Source: Bacteroidia bacterium
Lineage (GTDB): Bacteria > Bacteroidota > Bacteroidia > Bacteroidales > JAPLDU01
Reading direction: 5' to 3'
DNA length: 34,754 nucleotides
Assembly (NCBI GenBank): GCA_026391255.1
Contig: JAPLDU010000056.1
Span: 1 to 34,754, forward strand
A model generated the notes under the pieces. The model was not told the DNA's origin. It was given only the letters and a program-made list of their open reading frames with translations, and did not search any database. The position numbers and the translations under genes were made by a program. Shown in pieces: positions 34,601 through 34,754 of the stretch. How positions within the stretch are numbered: the stretch's first letter is position 1; each line of letters starts with the position of its first letter.

Positions 34601-34754
34601 CAGTACAAGGAAAAGAAACCCACCGATCCCACCATCGCCGAAAAATTCAACACCTACCGCTTCGCCGATTACAAAGACCATGTGATTGACCTGCTGAAAC
34701 GGGTGTGCACAGTGAGTGTGGAGACGATGAAAATAGTAAATGAGATGGGAAAAA
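31661..34754 (+). CDS. type ISP / IIG-like restriction-methylation enzyme, 3' end cut by window edge
   Basis: A frame open for 1031 codons from the ATG at 31661 to the right edge without a stop. Residues 1-120 are a PD-(D/E)xK-like nuclease domain: P63-D64 and E79-S80-K81 (LWESKDE). A helical linker follows (about 130-300), with LGVVYTPNEIVNFMI before the N6-adenine methyltransferase, whose motif I is DPATGTGTF (340-348) and catalytic motif IV NPPY (449-452). The target-recognition region covers about 530-810. The C-terminal part has the typical type ISP strings LTDWGIEQFVTHYND, ITKEDIFHYTYAVLHNPAYR and WAAWGKSLMDLHINYE. The last visible residues (VCTVSVETMKIVNEMGK) are like the usual end, so little is missing. 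There is no helicase domain between nuclease and methyltransferase, unlike LlaGI (about 1600 aa), which makes it closer to type IIG. It should methylate and cut DNA at one specific site. Confidence 0.9.
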   Translation, partial: MSNPTINKYYSALDRVLQFGKSSNEQSIRTPFLNLLNEYARKQNYEVVAEVTCLGTKGRPVRPDGIVKNLFGLDIGLWESKDEKTDLDDEIDAKIRKGYPLTNILFEDSQTAVLYQRGAEINRAPVRDADQLHKLLIDFFAYKSDTVYKFEDALEKFKADIPIIVETLRSRIEAAGRKNKNFIAVSATFLELCKTEINPAITEADVREMMIQHILTSDLFSKVFDDPEFHRHNNIARELEKLVETLFDYSERRNLLGQIEHYYDAINSAAAGIADHHEKQKFLKVLYENFYKVYNPKAADRLGVVYTPNEIVNFMIESTDYLLHKHFNKTLSDKNVEILDPATGTGTFITSIIDYIPNHLLVYKYKNEIHANEVAILPYYVANLNVEFTFKQKMGYYEEFKNLCFVDTLDNTDALAYSGKQHDLFALTSENTERIKRQNSKKISVVIGNPPYNANQLNENENNKNREYPAIDKRIKDTYIKHSTAQKTKLYDMYTRFLRWATDRVDKNGIVAFISNSSFINSRTYDGFRNVVVKEFNEIWIIDLKGNARTSGEQRRKEGGNVFSDLIRVGVSVYFLIKKENEEGCKIYYNAIQDYVKADEKKEYLQVNKLQNLKFEKIIPDRNNNWINLAENDLDCLTALIDKDVKSGKSNKALFINHSLGIATNRDEWVYDFSQNNLEIKIKYFVDIYVSESTRWNNSDKKYLIKDFVDRKIKWTSELEAYLQKKYPLVYIKNRIREGIYRPFIKQFVYFDKVVIHRLYQQENFWGIENTYENFVICINTGGKEFNVIACDCIPNNHFNGDSQCLPLYNYNKQGIRKDNLTDWGIEQFVTHYNDKTITKEDIFHYTYAVLHNPAYRKKYELNLKREFPRLPFYEDFRQWAAWGKSLMDLHINYESIEPFPLQEHTIVVKAKPGLQKEMFSIAAEPEVMFGKMPKVKVRLKADKEAGTIEIDENTSLSGVPKEAWDYKLGNRSALEWILDQYKEKKPTDPTIAEKFNTYRFADYKDHVIDLLKRVCTVSVETMKIVNEMGK

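Overview
The window looks like a chromosomal piece of an uncultured, probably anaerobic member of the Bacteroidota (Bacteroidales-like). The evidence is several secreted proteins with type IX secretion (T9SS) C-terminal sorting domains, a TonB-dependent receptor with an N-terminal carboxypeptidase-regulatory-like domain, a CCDC81-type HU/SPOR protein, promoter boxes of the Bacteroidota type (TTTG / TAnnTTTG), a 6-phosphofructokinase with pyrophosphate-type residues, and HydF, the maturation GTPase of [FeFe]-hydrogenase. The last two fit a fermentative, hydrogen-metabolising lifestyle.

Layout. 1-3.0 kb: a thioredoxin-fold exported protein and phosphofructokinase, both on the minus strand. 3.1-3.7 kb: a GxxExxY nuclease-like gene bracketed by 86-bp direct repeats. 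3.8-7.8 kb: a plus-strand run (secreted T9SS protein, TonB-dependent receptor, YicC-type RNase) behind a well-formed promoter. 8.0-24.8 kb: minus-strand surface and secreted proteins, namely a PKD/T9SS protein, a small Cys-rich secreted protein, a tiny PID-CTERM-like protein, a 1341-aa T9SS protein, and two tandem paralogous lamin-tail proteins of 1442 and 992 aa, the second without a sorting domain. 25.2-27.7 kb: HydF and the HU/SPOR protein, plus strand. 28-29 kb: a 10-TM metal exporter-like protein, minus strand. 29.6-30.4 kb: a secreted polysaccharide deacetylase. 30.7 kb: what looks like the 3' end (domains V-VI) of a decayed group II intron. 30.8-31.5 kb: an overlapping pair, a DUF5678-like small protein and a retropepsin-like aspartic protease. 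31.66 kb to the edge: a large single-chain type ISP / IIG-like restriction-methylation enzyme on the plus strand, open at the right edge.

Almost every intergenic gap is filled with dispersed palindromic repeats of at least five families. The best defined is a 208-bp MITE-like element in two copies (21391-21598 and 29220-29427), with terminal inverted repeats, A/T-run target duplications and a central hairpin with compensatory base changes. The second copy is nested inside a copy of another repeat family. The window therefore combines ordinary housekeeping genes with a repeat-rich, surface-protein-rich accessory landscape. No single obviously new defence or metabolic system is visible. The items most worth following are the MITE, the repeat-bracketed GxxExxY unit, the DUF5678/retropepsin pair, the GW...GY tandem domain of the paralogous surface proteins, and the AT-rich recognition region of the restriction enzyme.
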